DNA of 64,000 nucleotides from Paradesertivirga mongoliensis. GTDB lineage: Bacteria; Bacteroidota; Bacteroidia; Sphingobacteriales; Sphingobacteriaceae. The stretch spans positions 434,001 through 498,000 of the forward strand of contig NZ_JAFMZO010000002.1 of the NCBI RefSeq assembly GCF_024436395.1, read 5' to 3'. Each line of letters begins with the position of its first letter. Position 1 is the stretch's first letter. A program made the translations under genes and the position numbers. Below, piece after piece: positions 44,764 to 53,146 of the stretch. The notes under the pieces are model-generated. The model saw nothing but the letters and a program-made list of their open reading frames with translations, did no database searches and was not told the DNA's origin.

Positions 44764-45495
44764 ATGGATATCACATTACTTCTGCTATTATCCCTCTTTA
44801 TAGTCGGATTTTTATATGCCTCTGTGGGGCATGGCGGAGCTAGTGGTTACCTGGCAGTCCTGTCCATTTTTGCGGTTCCTGTGCTTAGTTACAAGCCAAT
44901 CATTCTTATCCTGAATATTATGGTAGCCGGCATTGGCTTTATCCAGTTTTCCCGGGCAGGTTACTTTAAGTGGAAACTCTGCTGGCCATTTTTACTCAGC
45001 TCTCTGCCGATGGCCTACTTGGGTTCTATGATGTCAGTAAAAGGCGATATTTATAATTTAATTTTAGGACTGGCGTTGATTATTCCGGTAGTGCGCCTGC
45101 TCGGATTAATTCCGGGTGAGAAAGGTAAGAAGGTTGAACTTTCTTTACCATTAGCATTGATATTCGGTCTTGTAATTGGATTCCTTTCGGGAATGTTAAG
45201 TATTGGCGGAGGGATCTTCCTCAGCCCTTTACTCATCATTCTTGCCTGGGCAAACGCAAAAGAGGCTGCTGCTGCCTCGGCGCTCTTTATTGTACTTAAC
45301 TCTATAGCAGGTTTAATGGGTCATCGTGGTGATATTCATTTCGGCCAGGATTCTTTCATGTGGTTTACTTCTGCTCTGGCGGGAGGAATTATGGGCTCCT
45401 ATTTCGGAAGCAGGCACTTTGGAGTGCTGACGGTTAAGTATCTGTTAAGCGCTGTTTTAGCGCTCGCTTCTTGTAAGCTAATATTTTTTATGTGA
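44764..45495 (+). CDS. TauE/SafE-family anion exporter
   Basis: A 243-residue membrane protein with about seven or eight hydrophobic segments and the two-repeat layout of the TauE/SafE (DUF81) family. The GHGGASGYLAVLS motif near residue 21 and GFLSGMLSIGGGIFLSPLL in the second half are the repeat signatures. Known members export sulfite, sulfoacetate or similar anions. In this island the natural guess is nitrite or sulfite efflux, but the sequence does not show the substrate. Its stop overlaps the moaA ATG by one base (TGATG). Confidence 0.8.
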   Translation: MDITLLLLLSLFIVGFLYASVGHGGASGYLAVLSIFAVPVLSYKPIILILNIMVAGIGFIQFSRAGYFKWKLCWPFLLSSLPMAYLGSMMSVKGDIYNLILGLALIIPVVRLLGLIPGEKGKKVELSLPLALIFGLVIGFLSGMLSIGGGIFLSPLLIILAWANAKEAAAASALFIVLNSIAGLMGHRGDIHFGQDSFMWFTSALAGGIMGSYFGSRHFGVLTVKYLLSAVLALASCKLIFFM

Positions 45496-46454
45496 TGGTT
45501 GAGGTAAGAGATTCATTCGGACGGACATTTAAAACTCTCAGGGTTAGTCTTATTAACACCTGTAACCTGGGTTGTGTCTATTGTACCTACGGCAATGAGG
45601 AGCTTAAAGAGAATTATAGATCCGCTAAAGAAAATTCGCTTTCTGCGGCGGCTTTGTCTCAATTAATATCTCAGCTTCACCATACTCTTAATTTAGACAC
45701 CATTCGTTTCACCGGAGGTGAACCCCTGTTATATAAAGAACTTCCTGAACTGGTACGGCTGGTCAGCTCGTTTGGTGTTCAGAACTTAAAACTTACCACA
45801 AACGGGCTGCTGCTTGAAGGCCTTGCCCCGAGGCTGAAAGACGCCGGAATCAATTCAATAAACGTTTCTTTGGATGCTATTGATGAAGATGTGTTCTTTA
45901 GGATGAGTCGCCGGAGCGGGATCAACCGGATATTTGCGGGTATAGACGCGGCTCAAAAAGCAGGCATTGACGTAAAAATCAATAGTGTAATGATGAAAGG
46001 ACTGAACGATTCGCAAATCCTCCCCTTAGTTAATTACGCGTTTAGTAAGGGGCTAACGATCCGTTTTCTTGAAATTATGGCAATGGGCCACCTTTATGGC
46101 AATGCCGACAGTCGCTTTCTTTCGCAGGAAGAAATCCTTTCGGCCATTGCAAAGCAGTATGAGTTCGAACGCCTGCCTAGAAAAAGCTCATCGACAGCTA
46201 ACTATTGGATGACTTCCGAAGGGAACAAGTTTGGAGTGGTAGCTAACGAAAGCGAGCCTTTCTGCAGCGATTGTAACCGCCTGAGACTCGATTCTTATGG
46301 AAACATCTACGGTTGCCTGAGTAGCAATCATCCCATCTCAATAAAAGAGACGAGCGGCGATGAGTTGATATCACGCCTTAGTGAAGCACTTAAACAAAAG
46401 CAAGCGTTAAGGTTTGCGGGCAGCGAGCTGAGTATGATGCATATTGGGGGGTGA
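45495..46454 (+). CDS. moaA: GTP 3',8-cyclase MoaA
   Basis: A 319-residue radical-SAM enzyme, first step of molybdopterin synthesis. The SAM-cluster motif is CNLGCVYC near residues 18-25, followed by RFTGGEPLLYKEL. The second cluster ligands appear in FCSDCNRLRLDSYGNIYGC. The chain ends MMHIGG, the Gly-Gly tail needed for activity. I prefer the ATG at 45495 over a GTG three bases earlier. After its stop comes 321 bp of repeats before moaD, which is odd in an operon. Confidence 0.93.
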   Translation: MVEVRDSFGRTFKTLRVSLINTCNLGCVYCTYGNEELKENYRSAKENSLSAAALSQLISQLHHTLNLDTIRFTGGEPLLYKELPELVRLVSSFGVQNLKLTTNGLLLEGLAPRLKDAGINSINVSLDAIDEDVFFRMSRRSGINRIFAGIDAAQKAGIDVKINSVMMKGLNDSQILPLVNYAFSKGLTIRFLEIMAMGHLYGNADSRFLSQEEILSAIAKQYEFERLPRKSSSTANYWMTSEGNKFGVVANESEPFCSDCNRLRLDSYGNIYGCLSSNHPISIKETSGDELISRLSEALKQKQALRFAGSELSMMHIGG

Positions 46455-46522
46455 GGGAAGGTGAAAGGTGAAAGCAGAAAGGTAAGAGGCGAGAGGTGAA
46501 AGGTAAAAGGTGAAAGCAGAAA
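46455..46522 (+). repeat. Purine-rich degenerate direct repeats after moaA
   Basis: About 68 bp almost free of pyrimidines except T, built from units such as GGTGAAAG, GGTAAAAG and GCAGAAAGGT (the last seen twice). This looks like the simple purine tracts found between genes in Bacteroidota. It abuts the 65-bp tandem array. Confidence 0.7.
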
Positions 46523-46780
46523 GGTCAAGGCGGATAGCCCGGCGTATCTTTTTTAATTTTGACTTTTTAATTTTTAATTTAATGAACGGTCAAGCCGGAT
46601 AGCCCGTTGCATCTTTTTTTAATTTTGACTTTTAATTTTTAATTTAATGAAAGGTCAAGGCGGACAGCCCGTTGCATCTTTTTAATTTTGACTTTTTAAT
46701 TTTTAATTTAATGAAAGATCAAGGCGGATAGCCCGGCGTATCTTTTTTAATTTTGACTTTTTAATTTTTAATTTAATGAA
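46523..46780 (+). repeat. Four tandem copies of a 65-bp unit ending at the moaD start codon
   Basis: Units begin at 46523, 46588, 46653 and 46717 (lengths 65, 65, 64, 64). Each has a GC-richer head (GGTCAAGGCGGATAGCCCG) and an AT tail ending TTTAATTTAATGAA. The tail of the last copy carries the moaD ATG (46776), so each of the three earlier copies also presents an ATG in the same context. Those ATGs open mini-frames of 6, 12 and 6 codons: MNGQAG, MKGQGGQPVASF and MKDQGG. The array fills the gap between moaA and moaD. Confidence 0.9.
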
Positions 46781-47009
46781 GGTAGAAGTATACGCGGTGT
46801 TGAAAGAGTATTTTGAGAAAGAGTTCACGCTTCAGCGGTCTTTCGACGACATACATAGCTTAAGGAGTTTTTTAATTAGCGAAAATCCCCAAGCAGAAAA
46901 GCTATTAAATATTAGCCGCTTTGCGGTGGACAATGAGTTTGTTGATAATAATTACAGCCTGAAGGAGAATGACCACATCAGCATTATGCCCCCAAGCAGT
47001 GGAGGTTAA
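46776..47009 (+). CDS. moaD: Molybdopterin synthase sulfur carrier subunit MoaD
   Basis: A 77-residue ubiquitin-like protein ending PPSSGG, the Gly-Gly tail that is thiocarboxylated for sulfur delivery. The start MKVEVYAVLKEYFEKEF and the late DHISIMPPSSGG are standard. Its start codon lies in the last unit of the 65-bp repeat array. It overlaps moaE. Confidence 0.92.
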   Translation: MKVEVYAVLKEYFEKEFTLQRSFDDIHSLRSFLISENPQAEKLLNISRFAVDNEFVDNNYSLKENDHISIMPPSSGG

Positions 47010-47478
47010 ACACATCACGTCAGAACCGATTGATCTGCCAGGTTTACTTAGCGCTTCACATCATCCTGAGGCTGGTGCAGTGGTTTTGTTCAGCGGTGAT
47101 GTTCGGGATAACAACCTTGGCAAAAATGTAGCCTATCTGGAATACGAGGCCCAGGAAGTGATGGCTTCGAAATTAATAGCCGAGATACTGGAAGAAGCAC
47201 GCATTAAATGGAGCCTGAGCGTTGCTGTTGCACAGCATCGTATCGGTAAGGTTAGTGTTTCGGAAGCAGCTGTGGTAGTAATTACCGCCACACCACATCG
47301 CAGGGAGGCCTACGAAGCGAACCGGCATATCATTGACCGTATAAAACACGAAGTTCCCATCTGGAAGTGTGAGTATTTCAATGACGGATCAAAAAAATGG
47401 GGCGGAAACTGCAATTGCCATGAGATTACAGGCAGCGCTAATAAGCATATTTACGAATCAGAAAAGCAAAATTTATGA
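46969..47478 (+). CDS. moaE: Molybdopterin synthase catalytic subunit MoaE
   Basis: A 169-residue MoaE that joins two sulfurs to the pterin with MoaD. Signatures: GAVVLFSGDVRDNN, YLEYEAQEVM, QHRIGKVSVSEAAVVV, HRREAYEANRHIID and VPIWKCEYFNDG; the active lysine region KHEVPIWK is present. The ATG at 46969 gives a 41-nt overlap with moaD; a GTG at 46999 gives an 11-nt overlap and a more usual N-terminus, so the start is uncertain. Confidence 0.92.
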   Translation: MTTSALCPQAVEVKHITSEPIDLPGLLSASHHPEAGAVVLFSGDVRDNNLGKNVAYLEYEAQEVMASKLIAEILEEARIKWSLSVAVAQHRIGKVSVSEAAVVVITATPHRREAYEANRHIIDRIKHEVPIWKCEYFNDGSKKWGGNCNCHEITGSANKHIYESEKQNL

Positions 47479-47753
47479 AGCCTGTAATCACGATCGAATA
47501 TTGCCCAAAGTGCGGATGGATGCTCCGCTCGGCGTACTTTGCACAAGAATTGCTCAGCACTTTCTCTGACGACCTGAAAGGTGTACTGCTGCAGCCCAGT
47601 GAACAAAGCGGAACATTCCAGATCAAAATCGATGATAAACTTATCTTCGACAGGGTTATTGCCGGTGGCTTCCCGGAAATTAAAGAATTAAAACAGCGGG
47701 TTCGGGATATCGTAAACCCTGAAAAGAGCCTCGGGCATTCGGACAGAAAATAG
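47475..47753 (+). CDS. SelT/SelW/SelH-family (Rdx) redox protein
   Basis: A 92-residue protein with VITIEYCPKCGWMLRSAYF at the start and a central GTFQIKIDDKLIFDR, as in Rdx-type selenoprotein W homologues. The CxxC (C10-P-K-C13) has cysteine where animal proteins have selenocysteine. The thioredoxin-like fold may give a thiol redox role. Its ATG overlaps the moaE stop by 4 nt (ATGA), so it is made together with molybdopterin synthase; a link to MoaD sulfur handling is conceivable but not shown. Confidence 0.8.
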   Translation: MKPVITIEYCPKCGWMLRSAYFAQELLSTFSDDLKGVLLQPSEQSGTFQIKIDDKLIFDRVIAGGFPEIKELKQRVRDIVNPEKSLGHSDRK

Positions 47754-47805
47754 CCTGTAATACCCGATTACAAAGCCGTAATGCCCGTTTATATTATCAT
47801 TCTGG

Positions 47806-47973
47806 TCAATTACATCGCCTTTCTGTTCAATTACATTGCCTTTCTGCTCAATTACATCGCCTTTTCGTTCAATTACATTGCCTTTCTGTTGAATTACATA
47901 GCCTTTCCGCTCAATTACATTGCCTTTCTGTTGAATTACATAGCCTTTTCGTCCAATTACATCGTCTTTTGAT
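47806..47973 (+). repeat. Eight tandem copies of a 21-bp unit
   Basis: Units of the form TCAATTACATCGCCTTTCTGT repeat with 21-bp period from 47806 to 47973, with a decayed ninth unit after. Variation is mostly at the C/T/A after ACAT and at the last five bases. The period is a multiple of three and the frame from 47781 is open, reading NYIAFLL-type heptads. I regard it as a minisatellite in the gap before mobA, not a gene, because there is no support beyond the open frame. Confidence 0.9.
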
Positions 47974-48023
47974 TCACTTACAAATTGTTTTATTTTTACT
48001 GCCTATACTCATACTTTTAAACT

Positions 48024-48584
48024 ATGGAAAAACTGCTCGGAGTTGTTTTATGCGGAGGTCAAAGCAGGCGGATGGGAAGTGATAAAGGCCTGCTGATTAA
48101 AGATGCTAAACCATGGGCGGTACACACAGCCGATAAGCTGAAAGATCTGGCTCTGCAGGTGGTCGTTTCTATCAATGAAACACAACAGGAAGCTTATCAA
48201 AAGATATTTCCGAACACACCTTTAATTGTCGATCACCTGCCCATAGATGGCCCCTTAGACGGCCTTTTAAGCATTCACCGGAACTTCCCTGAAAAGGATA
48301 TATTACTTATGGCCTGCGATTTAATCGACATGAGCTCTGATACCATCAAAACGCTAATTTCATCGTACCGGGAAAACCCTTCGTTCGAATATTATGTATA
48401 TCAGGAAGAAGGTTTCACCCAACCCTTTTGTGCTATTTACACAGGCAATGCCCTAAACAAGGTTTACAAAACATTTGAAGAAAACGAATTAAAAAAATAC
48501 AGCCTGCACGACCGGTTTGAATCTGGGCACACCATGTACCTTCCTGTTGAAGACGCCAAAAGCTTTAAAAATTATAATAGTTAG
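48024..48584 (+). CDS. mobA: Molybdenum cofactor guanylyltransferase MobA
   Basis: A 186-residue nucleotidyltransferase that adds GMP to molybdopterin, giving the bis-MGD cofactor needed by the nitrate reductase of this island. The N-terminal GVVLCGGQSRRMGSDKGLL is the nucleotide-binding loop; HLPIDGPLDGLLS and LMACDLIDMS carry the metal-binding Asp. It is the last gene of the island. Its TAG overlaps the stop of the convergent DUF4249 gene, so the two transcripts meet at their ends. Confidence 0.92.
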   Translation: MEKLLGVVLCGGQSRRMGSDKGLLIKDAKPWAVHTADKLKDLALQVVVSINETQQEAYQKIFPNTPLIVDHLPIDGPLDGLLSIHRNFPEKDILLMACDLIDMSSDTIKTLISSYRENPSFEYYVYQEEGFTQPFCAIYTGNALNKVYKTFEENELKKYSLHDRFESGHTMYLPVEDAKSFKNYNS

Positions 48585-49375
48585 GGAATAACCAGAGCTT
48601 CATTTTGCCGGGTATGCGCGCTAAAATACCCCAGTGCTCCTCCTCTTATATTACTCGCCGGATTTGCCGGAGTGGTAGATGCACCTCCCCTGCTTTGGTT
48701 CTGGTCTAGCCCCTGCCAATACCGGTACACTGCAGCATCAATACATTGCATTTCAATCTCTGCTTTGTCGCCTGTTTCCGCATCCAAATCGAAATCAAAG
48801 AGCTCACGATTAACCGATCTGCCATTGGTAAAGCTGTCATCGTATGTGAAAATATTCTTAGACGGAATTTCATTCACTCTCAACACAAACCGATAATAGT
48901 TCTTTTCAGACCCAGGATCTTTATACATTAATTGAACGGTTTTCTTCTGCTCGCCGAAGATGGTACTCACCGAAACACCCAGCGAATCGATACTCACCTG
49001 GTTAGGCATCCGCGAACTCGCTGTATAGATTTTTCCGTCCACATCCACGGTTAACTCATAGGTTGACCCCGAACGCCCGGTAAAATTCCTGGCCATATAA
49101 TAACCAGGCCTCCTCTCGCGTATAGTTACTACCCTTCCCGAAGGATTTTCCTTAATAGTAACTAATGCCCCCGTAACATCAGGGAATACATTCGGCTCGC
49201 CAAAGGGAACCGAGCGGTTAATTTTAACAATCTGCGAATCGGCACGATTGGTGACCACGCCTTCTATCACAATAATGGGCGCCGCATCTTTTAACTCAAC
49301 ATCCAAAACCTTCTCACACGAGGCAAATAAAAATCCCGCAAGGCCAAGAAAAAATATTTTAACTACGTGATTCAT
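48581..49375 (-). CDS. DUF4249 lipoprotein
   Basis: A 264-residue protein with a lipoprotein signal (IFFLGLAGFLFASC, Cys20). Strand-rich sequence follows (VLDVELKDAAPIIVIEGVVTN), typical of DUF4249. This family is coded next to TonB-dependent receptors in Bacteroidota and is probably the surface partner of the receptor. It starts 1 nt after the stop of the receptor gene. The substrate is unknown. Its C-terminus (ALGYFSAHTRQNEALVIP) is a typical family end. Confidence 0.85.
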   Translation of the reverse strand: MNHVVKIFFLGLAGFLFASCEKVLDVELKDAAPIIVIEGVVTNRADSQIVKINRSVPFGEPNVFPDVTGALVTIKENPSGRVVTIRERRPGYYMARNFTGRSGSTYELTVDVDGKIYTASSRMPNQVSIDSLGVSVSTIFGEQKKTVQLMYKDPGSEKNYYRFVLRVNEIPSKNIFTYDDSFTNGRSVNRELFDFDLDAETGDKAEIEMQCIDAAVYRYWQGLDQNQSRGGASTTPANPASNIRGGALGYFSAHTRQNEALVIP

Positions 49376-49376
49376 C

Positions 49377-51728
49377 TCAAAATTTAAAGTTCCAGGTTAC
49401 CGATGGAATAATTCCAAACAAAGATGTTTGTACAGCCTGTGTCCGGCTTGGATCATCGGGATTATCCCTAAAATCAATAATATAAGCATTTTGACGGTTG
49501 TAAGCATTGTATACACCAAATGTCCAGCTCGACTGATATTTCTTTCCAGGCTTGCCATCTAATGTTGCATTAATATCTAAACGATGATAGTCGGGCATCC
49601 GGTATCCGTTTCGCTCGGTATAGTAAAACATGGTTCTTCCGTCAAGCGTATATTTTCCGCTTGGGAAAGTAATGGCGTTACCGGTATTATAAATAAATGT
49701 GCCTGAAAAGGTCCAGCGTTTGGAGATGTTATAAATCCCGACCAGAGAAAGGTCGTGCGTTCTGTCTTGCTTGGCAGGAAAATAATCTCCGTTAGATATT
49801 TCATCGAACTTCCGTTCCGTTCTGGAGAGCGTATAACCCAGCCATCCATTAAATTTCCCGGTTCTCTTTTTCAGAAAAAACTCTATTCCGTAGGCACGAC
49901 CATATCCAAACAGCAACTCCGATTCCACATTTTCGTTCCCCCTCAAATTGGCCGCATTCTTATAATCAATCTGATTTTTCATGCTTTTGAAGTACACCTC
50001 GGAAGAAAACTCATATTGATCATCCTTGAAATTCTGATAATAACCCAGAGCTAATTGGTCGGCAACCTGCGGGCGGATATTGTTGCTGCTCATTACCCAT
50101 AAATCTGTAGGCAAGGACGATGTTGAATTTGATAAAAGGTGCAGACTTTGGGTATTACGCGTATAGGATGTTTTAAGAGAGATGTTCGGATTAAGCTGGT
50201 AGCTCGCAGAGATTCGAGGTTCCGGAAGAAGATAGCTTTTCACTGCTTTTCCAGAACCAACGCTTTGGCTCCGGATAATATTTCCGTTTTGATCGTAACT
50301 GGCAAACGTTCCCGGTCCGAGCAGCGAAAATGAGCTTAGTCTCAGGCCATAAACCAGGCCAAATCTTTCCAATTTCCACTCGTCAGAAATATAAGCAGCA
50401 AGCTCGAGCCCGCGGCGCCTTGTGATTTCTTTATCGTTTACACTGGATGTAGAGGACGACGAGATGCTTCCTGGCTTTATTTGATGGTGATTGACGTTCA
50501 ACCCAAACTTCAGGGTATGCTGATCGCTGCCGAAATATTGGTAGTCTTGCTTCAGGTTCCAGTCTCTGATTCGGGAGGTTACTTTAAAGTCGCTCTGGTT
50601 ATCGAAGTTCTCGATAGCGTAGTTATAATCGCTGTAGATAAGCGTGGTATTTGAGAACATTCGCTCGCTAAAAAGATGGTTCCAGCGCATGGTAGCGGTA
50701 GTGTTTCCCCAGTTTAAGCTAAAGGTTTCCCTTAAACCGAGAGCATCGTTTCCAAAATATCCTGATAAGTAAATAACGTTTTTATCGTTGATCCGGTAAT
50801 TCGCTTTTGCATTAAGATCGTAGAAATACAACTGGGTAGTTTTCAAAACCGTGTCTGAGGAAAGTTTTAGGAACAAGTCGGCGTAAGTGCGTCGTCCGCT
50901 CAGCATAAAAGAGCCTCTTCCTTTTTTGACTGGTCCTTCAAGCTTTAGCCGCGATGCAATCAGGCCGATACCTCCTTCGGCGGTGTAACGGTTCCGGTTG
51001 CCCTCATTCATTCGTATATCAACCACCGAGGCCAGTCTGCCACCGTACTGGGCTGGCATTCCGCCCTTGTAAACCGATACGTCTTTTATCGCATCCGAAT
51101 TAAATGTAGAGAAAAAGCCAAGTAAGTGAGAAGCATTATATACATTAGCTTCATCCAGCAAAATCAAATTCTGGTCGGCAGATCCGCCCCGTACATAAAA
51201 CCCGCTGTTGCCTTCGCCAGCTGATTTTATTCCCGGCAGTAACTGAATCGTCTTTAGAATATCTTTCTCGCCAAATAATACCGGAACGTTTTTTATACTT
51301 TCCATGTTCAGCTTCTCGATACCCATCTGAGGGTCTCTGATCTGCTCCTTAACGGGACGGCTGCTGACGATGACTTCCTTTAACAAAGCGTTAGGATTGA
51401 GGTTTATATCGAGCGTCACGTTATTGGTCAACGTTATGGGAGTATTTATCGTTTGATAACCGGTATAACTCACAACCAGCGTGTACTCGCCGGGAGCAGC
51501 ACTGATAGAATAAAACCCGTAGGTATTACTTGTGGTTCCGCTGGCGGGTATCTCGCGAAGCTTGATACTGGCTCCAATAAGCGTTTCTCCGCTTAATGTA
51601 TCTTTAATGGTACCGTTTATAGAAAATCTTGTTTGAGCTGCAGTGCTAAGTGAAAGAAGAAGGCATAACAGAATCAGAAAATTCGTTGATAAAAGCGGAC
51701 GTTTTGAAAAGTTTGGACCGGACATCAA
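49377..51728 (-). CDS. TonB-dependent receptor with carboxypeptidase-like N-terminal domain
   Basis: A 783-residue outer-membrane receptor. Signal peptide about 1-31 (FLILLCLLLSLSTAAQ). Residues 35-115 are a CarboxypepD_reg-like beta sandwich (GTIKDTLSGETLIGASIKL, GYQTINTPITL). A plug domain follows (about 120-225; GFYVRGGSADQNLILLDE) and a 22-strand type barrel to the terminal VTWNFKF. It imports a ligand with TonB energy. Paired with the DUF4249 lipoprotein in one operon; ligand not predictable from the sequence. Confidence 0.92.
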   Translation of the reverse strand: MMSGPNFSKRPLLSTNFLILLCLLLSLSTAAQTRFSINGTIKDTLSGETLIGASIKLREIPASGTTSNTYGFYSISAAPGEYTLVVSYTGYQTINTPITLTNNVTLDINLNPNALLKEVIVSSRPVKEQIRDPQMGIEKLNMESIKNVPVLFGEKDILKTIQLLPGIKSAGEGNSGFYVRGGSADQNLILLDEANVYNASHLLGFFSTFNSDAIKDVSVYKGGMPAQYGGRLASVVDIRMNEGNRNRYTAEGGIGLIASRLKLEGPVKKGRGSFMLSGRRTYADLFLKLSSDTVLKTTQLYFYDLNAKANYRINDKNVIYLSGYFGNDALGLRETFSLNWGNTTATMRWNHLFSERMFSNTTLIYSDYNYAIENFDNQSDFKVTSRIRDWNLKQDYQYFGSDQHTLKFGLNVNHHQIKPGSISSSSTSSVNDKEITRRRGLELAAYISDEWKLERFGLVYGLRLSSFSLLGPGTFASYDQNGNIIRSQSVGSGKAVKSYLLPEPRISASYQLNPNISLKTSYTRNTQSLHLLSNSTSSLPTDLWVMSSNNIRPQVADQLALGYYQNFKDDQYEFSSEVYFKSMKNQIDYKNAANLRGNENVESELLFGYGRAYGIEFFLKKRTGKFNGWLGYTLSRTERKFDEISNGDYFPAKQDRTHDLSLVGIYNISKRWTFSGTFIYNTGNAITFPSGKYTLDGRTMFYYTERNGYRMPDYHRLDINATLDGKPGKKYQSSWTFGVYNAYNRQNAYIIDFRDNPDDPSRTQAVQTSLFGIIPSVTWNFKF

Positions 51729-51809
51729 AATAGATAACGCATAATTACGAAAGTAATAATATCGTAGTAAAACGGTAAGCGCCTCCTGATATTTTAAATT
51801 GAGAACACA

Positions 51810-51855
51810 TTTGAAGCCTTTATTCCACTTTTCTTAAACAAAAAGCGGCTTCAAA
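51810..51855. promoter_or_regulatory. Inverted repeat TTTGAAGCC/GGCTTCAAA in the divergent promoter region
   Basis: Perfect 9-bp arms at 51810-51818 and 51847-51855 are separated by 28 bp. They lie between the divergent receptor operon and the oxidase-fold gene, 30-75 bp upstream of the latter's ATG. It may be an operator or a 5' leader hairpin. Confidence 0.4.
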
Positions 51856-51883
51856 GTTTTTAAGTATATCTAATCTATTAAAC

Positions 51884-52417
51884 ATGGAAACACTACACGG
51901 CGCTACTGTACAAGAACAATTGCAAGAAATTGAACATATAAAAAAGGCGAGAGAACTAGCCTCAAAATTAGCCAACATTAAAATCGCCATGCTTACCACC
52001 ATTACCGAACAAGGAAAATCGCACAGCAGGCCCATGTATACTTTCGAACTTAAAGATGATGGCATTATCTGGATGTTCATCTCTAAAGAGTCGAGAAAAT
52101 TAAAAGAAATCCAGGCCAATCCCGACGTGCTTTTAAACTACAGCAATCCACAGCACGATTTATATATTGCCGTAAATGGAAAAGCAGAAATAAGCAACGA
52201 TACCTCTAAAATTGAAGAGCTTTGGAGCGACCGGTTTAAAATGTGGTTTCCTTACGGGAAGGAAGACCCCAACCTATGCCTCTTGAAAATCATTCCGCAA
52301 GAAGCAGAATATTGGGATACCCCAGACCTGCTGATTACGCAAGTGATAAACCTTGTTAAAAATACGATGGGCGGAAATCCGTATATGGAGGGAGAGAATA
52401 AAACGCTTAGGTTTTAG
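51884..52417 (+). CDS. Pyridoxamine 5'-phosphate oxidase-fold protein (general stress protein 26-like)
   Basis: A 177-residue flavin-binding split-barrel protein. LANIKIAMLTTITEQGKSHSRPM is the start of the barrel; GIIWMFISKESRKLKEIQANP and VLLNYSNPQHDLYIAVNGKAEI are typical of the GSP26 branch. It likely binds FMN or F420-like cofactors; true pyridoxamine oxidase activity is unlikely for this branch. It stands alone, followed by a bidirectional terminator. Confidence 0.85.
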   Translation: METLHGATVQEQLQEIEHIKKARELASKLANIKIAMLTTITEQGKSHSRPMYTFELKDDGIIWMFISKESRKLKEIQANPDVLLNYSNPQHDLYIAVNGKAEISNDTSKIEELWSDRFKMWFPYGKEDPNLCLLKIIPQEAEYWDTPDLLITQVINLVKNTMGGNPYMEGENKTLRF

Positions 52418-52482
52418 CCCAACACAATAACAGCAGGTAGAATCAGACAGAGTTGCCGCCTTCGTGAACTCATATCCATTTC

Positions 52483-52509
52483 AAAAAGAGCCCGCTTCGG
52501 GCTCTTTTT
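52483..52509. terminator. Bidirectional Rho-independent terminator
   Basis: AAAAAGAGCCCG-CTT-CGGGCTCTTTTT: a 7-bp GC-rich stem extended by A-T pairs, with A and T runs on each side. It can stop transcripts from the oxidase-fold gene (plus) and the Hc1 gene (minus). Confidence 0.88.
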
Positions 52510-52515
52510 AGCAAT

Positions 52516-52695
52516 TTATTTTGCCTTGTTTTTGATTTCGGTCACTTCCTTCCTCATGTCGGAAGCGAGCGTTTTAATGTCTTGTAATCCTTTACGCACG
52601 CGGGTTCCGGCAGCGTTTACTCCTTTGTTGTAAAATTTGTCAGCATCATCTTCAATAGAAGTTAGGAGACTTTTCAATTTGTTGTAGTTGTCCAT
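52516..52695 (-). CDS. Histone H1-like (Hc1) mini-protein
   Basis: A 59-residue, Lys-rich helical protein: MDNYNKLKSLLTSIEDDADK at the start, then FYNKGVNAAGTRVRKGLQ and an end of VTEIKNKAK. This matches the small histone H1/Hc1-like proteins of Bacteroidota, which probably bind DNA and help pack the nucleoid. It is a single-gene unit with a terminator 6 nt after the stop. Confidence 0.82.
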   Translation of the reverse strand: MDNYNKLKSLLTSIEDDADKFYNKGVNAAGTRVRKGLQDIKTLASDMRKEVTEIKNKAK

Positions 52696-53146
52696 GATTT
52701 TTTAGTAATAAGCACTAAGATGCAAAAAGCATTCGAAATATTACATATCAGCAGGGATTTTTTAGAAGCGCCTGGAGGAAGACTCTGTTGATCAGATGGA
52801 AATATTTCATGAGATTAAAAAGCAGCTTTAAGTGGCTTCTCAGCTAATAGTGGCATAAAAAGGCATAAAGGATACCGGCTATTCCCGGACCAAATAAATC
52901 CGAACGACCGCCTCGCTAATTACAGTATCAAGTCATTCCTTCACCCAAATGTTACATCTTTAGGTCGTTTATCCAAACAATATTTTATACTTTGTCTTGT
53001 TCAAGGTAAACCCGAAATACTCGTTTGTCTCGCCATTCAGGTACTCATCTGCAAACGTCAACGCGGGGGTTATTATTTAGCACCGGATGTTGGGTCATTT
53101 TTTCCGGGCCATTAACCGAAGCTGCAGGCTTCAATAAAGGAGAGCT
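52696..53146. other. Intergenic region upstream of the USP gene
   Basis: 451 bp between divergent Hc1 and USP genes. No open frame with family features is seen. It must hold both promoters. Close to the USP start an AAAGGAGAG Shine-Dalgarno-like sequence ends 3 nt before the ATG, uncommon in this genome. Confidence 0.6.

Noticed and set aside
47781..47972. 63-codon frame reading NYIAFLL heptads
   Set aside because: It is a by-product of the 21-bp tandem repeat; a period divisible by three keeps frames open. No evidence for a gene.
47806..47973. CRISPR-like array
   Set aside because: Units are contiguous with no spacers, and no cas gene is near.
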